Below, one piece after another: positions 60,385-64,000 of a stretch of DNA of 64,000 bases. The number at the start of each line of letters is the position of its first letter. Positions within the stretch are counted from its first letter, which is position 1. Both the position numbers and the translations under genes were made by a program. A model generated the notes under the pieces. It did no database searches, had not been told where the DNA came from, and saw only the letters and a list, made by a program, of their open reading frames with translations. The stretch is from JAGWBD01 sp965197455 (GTDB taxonomy: Bacteria; Chloroflexota; Anaerolineae; Aggregatilineales; Phototrophicaceae), in NCBI GenBank assembly GCA_965197455.1, contig OZ240208.1:992001-1056000 (forward strand), written 5' to 3'.

Positions 60385-61686
60385 TCAGTCCCCATCATCG
60401 ACCAATATGGCAGCCAGCTCTTCCGACCAGGCGAGTAAGTGTTCATCCGCGCCATATCGGCTGCTAACCTGCAGACCCAGCGGCATGCCATTCACCGCGC
60501 GCCCGGCCGGGAGGCTCACCGTGGGCAGACCGGCATGCGTCCAGGGCAGATTCATCACCGGATCGCCGGTGGAACTGATGCCGACGGGCGCTGGCCCGGT
60601 CGCCGGCGGGCTGAGCCACAGATCGATGCCAGCAGACTCCATGCGCGCCTGCAATTCTTGCCGGGTCTGCGCCATGCTGGCACGCGCCTGCCGCAGCGTC
60701 GCTTCGTCGACCTGCTGACCGCTGCGGATGAGCGCCGCCGTGCGCGGCCGGTAACGAGTTTCGTATTGCGCAAACCAGGCGCGATGCTCCAGCGCCATTT
60801 CGTGCGCCATCAGCGAGCGATGCAGTCTGTCCATCGTCACAAAGTTGTCGAACAATGAGTGTCGCTGCAGCTCGTAGCCTGCCGCCTGCAGACGCGCGAG
60901 CTGAAACTCATACCCTGCGCGACCCTCAGCGTCCAGATAGTCCAGCATGGGGCCATCTACCGCAGCCAGGCGTGGCCGGCCCTGCACCGTCAAATCCTGC
61001 CAGTCCTGACACAACACTGAGGCGGCCAGCCGCATGCCCGCCACATCCTGGGTGAACAGGCCCACATGGTCCAGCGCAGGCGCCACATAAATCACGCCCG
61101 TCGCATCGATGCGTCCGTAGCCTGGCTTGAAGCCGACAACACCGCAGTAGGCCGCCGGTCGCATCAGCGAGCCGATCGTTTGCGTGCCCAGCGCCAGTTG
61201 ACAGCTGCCGGCAGCCACCGCCGCCGCGGAGCCGCTGCTGCTGCCGCCTGGAGTATGCGCCAGATTGTGCGGGTTGCGCGTCGGCCCTGGCTCGAAGTAC
61301 GCGAACTCGGTTGTGACGGTCTTGCCCAGCACCAGCGCGCCGGCCTCCTTCAGTCGCGTCACGCAATCCGCCTGCGCGCCCTCGAAGAGCGTGGCGGGCA
61401 AGGTGCTGCCGGCGAGTGTGGGCAGACCATCCATTCGAAAGATGTCCTTGACGCCGAGCGGCACGCCAAAGAGTGGCAGACGGTTGCCCGGTCGCGGCCA
61501 GCGTTCCAGCAGTTGCCCAGCCGCACGCATGACCCGCTCACGACGGTTCGCTTCAGGCACGAAGGCCTGCAGCTGCGGCTCCAGCGCCTCCAGCCGCTCC
61601 AGGGTGGCGCGTGTATTTTCCAGCAGATTCAACTCACCACTGCGCAGAGCCCTGGCAGTTTCGGCCAGGAAGGCTTTTTTTAGCAT
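60385..61686 (-). CDS. amidase (amidase signature family)
   Basis: 433 residues. Ser-cisSer-Lys triad present: Lys80 in GVPLGVKDIF, Ser149 in GGSSSGSAAAVAAG and nucleophile Ser173 in TIGSLMRPAAYCG (usual form TGGSIRxPA). Hydrolyses an amide; the substrate is unknown. No GatB or GatC is nearby and the length is shorter than GatA, so a free-standing amidase is preferred. SD GAGGAATTCCC. It is convergent with ruvX, adjoining its stop. Confidence 0.9.
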   Translation of the reverse strand: MLKKAFLAETARALRSGELNLLENTRATLERLEALEPQLQAFVPEANRRERVMRAAGQLLERWPRPGNRLPLFGVPLGVKDIFRMDGLPTLAGSTLPATLFEGAQADCVTRLKEAGALVLGKTVTTEFAYFEPGPTRNPHNLAHTPGGSSSGSAAAVAAGSCQLALGTQTIGSLMRPAAYCGVVGFKPGYGRIDATGVIYVAPALDHVGLFTQDVAGMRLAASVLCQDWQDLTVQGRPRLAAVDGPMLDYLDAEGRAGYEFQLARLQAAGYELQRHSLFDNFVTMDRLHRSLMAHEMALEHRAWFAQYETRYRPRTAALIRSGQQVDEATLRQARASMAQTRQELQARMESAGIDLWLSPPATGPAPVGISSTGDPVMNLPWTHAGLPTVSLPAGRAVNGMPLGLQVSSRYGADEHLLAWSEELAAILVDDGD

Positions 61687-61870
61687 GGGAATTCCTCACT
61701 CTTTACTGTGCCCGGATCAGGGATGTCCTGAGAACTTGCTGACAATCAGTGTAACCATTACAGGGCAACAGGCTGTCCTGATTTCCGCTTGCTTCGGACC
61801 GCATTGTCAATCCACAAACTCAAACTGGATTTCTGATATATTTGTCTCCCGGAAGATTGAGGAGGGCCAC

Positions 61871-62767
61871 ATGCAAAGCAAGGTTGAAGCCGTTCGGCCT
61901 GGCTGGGTTTCCGATGATCTGTTTCCTTTTGAAAGCAGATTTTACTCAACGCCTGCTGGTCATCATATGCACTATGTCGATGAGGGCCAGGGCAAGCCGG
62001 TTGTGTTTGTACATGGCAACCCGACCTGGTCCTTCGAGTTCAGAAAGCTCATCGCCGGGCTTCGCTCGTCATACAGATGTATTGCGGCTGACCACATTGG
62101 CTTCGGTCTGTCCTCCCGCAGTGACCGGAGAGAAGACTTTCATCCAGCTGCCCACGCAGATAATTTGTCCGCGCTTCTTGTTGACCTGGACCTTGCCGAA
62201 ATCACACTCTACCTGACGGACTGGGGCGGGCCCATTGGTCTTGATTTTGCCCGTAAACATCAAGACAAGGTTAGTAAAATCGTCATTGCCAACAGCTGGT
62301 GCTGGCCTGTTGCCGGCGACTTCCACTTTGAAATGTTCAGTTTCATGATGTCATCTGTCATCGGACAGTTATTGATCCGGCAGTTTAACCTGTTTGTCAA
62401 CCAGGTTATGCCCCGTGCTGTTGGCAACAGGGAGTGCCTGTCACAAGATGTCATGAAACATTACCGCATGGCCCTGCCCACGCCAGAAGCACGTGCCGCC
62501 TGCGCCGCACTGCCAGGCCACATTATTGGTGCCAGTGACTGGTTGAAGGAGGTTTGGGATGGCCGTTCAAGCTTCATCTCGATACCGGCGCTGGTGCTTT
62601 GGGGCTTCAGGGACATCGCCTTTCGTCACAAGGAACTTGCAGTCTGGCAGCGAGAACTTAAAGATTGCGAAGTTCACGAATTCAGGAATGACGGGCATTT
62701 CCTGGCCGAAGAGATTCCTGAGCGGCTGCTCCCGGTTCTTCGTTCATTTCTCGAATGTGAGTCCTGA
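61871..62767 (+). CDS. haloalkane dehalogenase-like alpha/beta hydrolase
   Basis: 298 residues from the ATG at 61871 (GGAGGG upstream). The oxyanion segment HGNPTWSFEF with the halide-site Asn, nucleophile Asp117 followed by Trp118 in LTDWGGPIGLDFA, catalytic acid probably Asp248 in WGFRDIAF and base His276 in RNDGHFLAEE. This set is that of haloalkane dehalogenases of the DhlA type, which release halide from alkyl halides. Related fluoroacetate or epoxide hydrolases cannot be ruled out. The DNA is visibly richer in A and T than its neighbours and the gene splits the ruvX-mltG pair, both hints of acquisition. Confidence 0.82.
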   Translation: MQSKVEAVRPGWVSDDLFPFESRFYSTPAGHHMHYVDEGQGKPVVFVHGNPTWSFEFRKLIAGLRSSYRCIAADHIGFGLSSRSDRREDFHPAAHADNLSALLVDLDLAEITLYLTDWGGPIGLDFARKHQDKVSKIVIANSWCWPVAGDFHFEMFSFMMSSVIGQLLIRQFNLFVNQVMPRAVGNRECLSQDVMKHYRMALPTPEARAACAALPGHIIGASDWLKEVWDGRSSFISIPALVLWGFRDIAFRHKELAVWQRELKDCEVHEFRNDGHFLAEEIPERLLPVLRSFLECES

Positions 62768-62832
62768 ACCCGGATTCATTTCAGTCATCCGGTAACAACC
62801 AGTTCCTGTATAAAAGACGCCCTTTCACTTGC

Positions 62833-62838
62833 TAAAAT
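62833..62838 (+). promoter_or_regulatory. candidate -10 box for mltG
   Basis: TAAAAT ending 12 bases before the mltG ATG. Transcription would start at about 62845, giving a leader of only a few bases. No Shine-Dalgarno precedes the ATG. The -35 is not clear. Confidence 0.35.
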
Positions 62839-62850
62839 AGCCCCGAATTC

Positions 62851-63978
62851 ATGCAGGAGACTGTTCTGGTCGGTCGTGGCAAGTGTCTGCTGTTCGTCGC
62901 AGCTGCCCTCGGCGCGCTGCTGCTGGGCCTGTCCCTGCCGGTCCTGCTCAGCGGAGGCGCGGGCGGGCTCGGCGGACTGGCGCGGCGCGGTCTGACGCGC
63001 ATCAGCCTGTTGACGCGCTCGGACGAGCTGGCGCGCACTGCCGGCAGCGACTCAACGCCGCTGCGTTTCGTCGTGCGTCCGGGCGACACGGCTGCTTCCA
63101 TCTCGGAGCAACTGATGGCAGCGGGCCTCGTGCATGACGCGCAACTTTTCGTCGACTACGCCTTTGCCAATGGCCTCGACGTGCAGTTGAAGGCAGGAGA
63201 CTATTTCCTCAACCAGACGCAGTCCATACCCGCCCTGGCGCAGCAACTCGCGAATGCGCGCGGCAGCGCCCTGCAATTCCGCGTGTTCGCCGGCTGGCGC
63301 ATGGAACAAGTCGCCGCGGCCATCGACAACAACGGCCGCTTCAGTTTTGGTGGTACGGAATTTCTGCAACTGGTCGGGCCTGGCGCATGGCTTGACCCCG
63401 CCATGGCTACGCAAACCGGCTTGCCGCCGGGCGCATCGCTGGAAGGCTACCTGTTCCCGGACAGCTACAGCCTGCCACCGCAACTCACCGCCCTGGGGTT
63501 GCGCCAGGCCCTGCTGCAACAGTTGATGGCGCAGTTCACGCCACAAATGCTGGCGGACGCTGCCGCCCAAGGACTCTCGCTGCACAACGTGTTGACCCTG
63601 GCGGCCATCGTGGAGCGTGAATCGCTGCACGAGGATGAGGACGCGCGCATCGCCGGCGTTTATCGGCGGCGCCTGGCGCAAGGCATGAAGCTGGACGCCG
63701 ACCCGACCGTGCAGTACGCCCTGTCAACGCTGGTTGGCAGCTGGTGGCCGCAAATCACTGCCGCACATTACAGCTCGGTTATTTCGCCCTGGAACACCTA
63801 TCTGCAACCCGGGCTGCCACCTGGGCCCATCGCCAACCCAGGCCTCTCCGCCATTCGTGCCGTAATTTATCCGGCGCAAGGCGACGAGCTCTTCTTCCGC
63901 GCAGCCTGCGACGGCAGCGGCTACCACGTCTTTGCGCGCAGCTATGCCGAACACCTGGAAAACGGCTGCGATGCCTGA
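62851..63978 (+). CDS. mltG: endolytic murein transglycosylase MltG
   Basis: 375 residues. An N-terminal membrane helix (about 12-35), then a LysM-like region (FVVRPGDTAASISEQLMAAG), and the YceG catalytic domain with Glu255 in AAIVERESLHEDED, GMKLDADPTVQYAL and NTYLQPGLPPGPIANPG. Cleaves nascent glycan strands and so sets their length. It starts at an ATG without SD. The end overlaps the start of the next frame by eight bases. Confidence 0.93.
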   Translation: MQETVLVGRGKCLLFVAAALGALLLGLSLPVLLSGGAGGLGGLARRGLTRISLLTRSDELARTAGSDSTPLRFVVRPGDTAASISEQLMAAGLVHDAQLFVDYAFANGLDVQLKAGDYFLNQTQSIPALAQQLANARGSALQFRVFAGWRMEQVAAAIDNNGRFSFGGTEFLQLVGPGAWLDPAMATQTGLPPGASLEGYLFPDSYSLPPQLTALGLRQALLQQLMAQFTPQMLADAAAQGLSLHNVLTLAAIVERESLHEDEDARIAGVYRRRLAQGMKLDADPTVQYALSTLVGSWWPQITAAHYSSVISPWNTYLQPGLPPGPIANPGLSAIRAVIYPAQGDELFFRAACDGSGYHVFARSYAEHLENGCDA

Positions 63979-64000
63979 GCGACTGTGGCGCTGGCTGTTG
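63971..64000 (+). CDS. start of next gene (partial)
   Basis: ATG at 63971 inside the mltG end opens a frame MPERLWRWLL that runs off the window. Only ten codons are visible. The overlap with the mltG stop is like other coupled genes here, but no identification is possible. Confidence 0.3.
   Translation, partial: MPERLWRWLL

Noticed and set aside
61265..61870. 202-codon upstream extension of the dehalogenase-like frame
   Set aside because: Antisense to the amidase gene and includes the gap; the ATG at 61871 has a clear GGAGGG and matches the family start.

Overview
The window is a dense, high-GC bacterial chromosome segment with no phage, transposon, CRISPR array or rRNA. About 50 protein genes, one tRNA and several RNA-level control elements can be supported. 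Gene content and style suggest Chloroflexota (Anaerolineae or Caldilineae-like); this is inference. The hints are a calcium-loop insert in the DppB-type permease, LCP and beta-lactamase-fold envelope proteins, a baseplate-J-like membrane protein beside ruvX, and a citramalate route to isoleucine. Several promoters share one form, TTGnnn-17-TATACT or close variants, as expected for a housekeeping sigma factor.

Layout. 1-1.5 kb (minus): the N-terminal part of an SH3-domain protein, then selD. The selD frame continues upstream through an in-frame TGA that very probably encodes selenocysteine, so the true gene is 350 codons. 1.6-5.6 kb (plus): tRNA-Pro(GGG) and a peptide-type ABC importer (binding protein, two permeases, no ATPase). 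5.7-9.3 kb: LCP protein, beta-lactamase-fold serine hydrolase, small membrane protein. 9.3-15.5 kb (minus): aldehyde dehydrogenase, iscX, nuoB, fused nuoCD, nuoI and an Mrp/ApbC ATPase, i.e. the iron-sulfur connecting part of complex I next to two Fe-S maturation genes. 15.6-18 kb: divergent thrB and thrC plus a 50-residue Flp-type pilin. 18-19.5 kb: a Cys/Met-metabolism PLP enzyme behind a SAM-I riboswitch with terminator.

19.6-30.7 kb (minus) is a branched-chain amino-acid operon: ilvE-ilvB-ilvN-ilvC-leuA-leuC-leuD-cimA-leuB. Upstream lie a strong promoter, a 27-codon leader peptide made largely of Val/Leu/Ile codons, a possible antiterminator and an intrinsic terminator, which together form a textbook-style attenuator. 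ilvD is absent, and cimA means threonine deaminase is not needed. 30.8-33.4 kb: argG-argH. 33.5-38.2 kb: nadC-nadA-nadB-cysteine desulfurase, a de novo NAD operon with a probable sulfur source for the NadA cluster.

38.8-46.6 kb: a methionine-rich secreted protein, a LarA-type nickel-pincer enzyme paired with a CoA-transferase beta-like protein that seems to lack the catalytic Glu, an orphan membrane-anchored binding protein, secG, gpmI and a ThuA-like protein. 46.6-50.2 kb: amtB-glnK and leucyl aminopeptidase. 50.2-51.9 kb (minus): an overlapping ECF sigma, O6-alkylguanine transferase and DJ-1/PfpI operon. 52-55.6 kb: glgB-tyrS. 55.7-64 kb: alaS, the baseplate-J-like protein, ruvX, an amidase and a haloalkane dehalogenase-like enzyme lying between ruvX and mltG, and the start of one more gene.

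The most informative observations are the hidden selenocysteine SelD with a plausible bacterial SECIS, the ilv leader-peptide attenuator, the complex I/Fe-S assembly cluster with a Cys-less Mrp, and the LarA/CoA-transferase-like pair.
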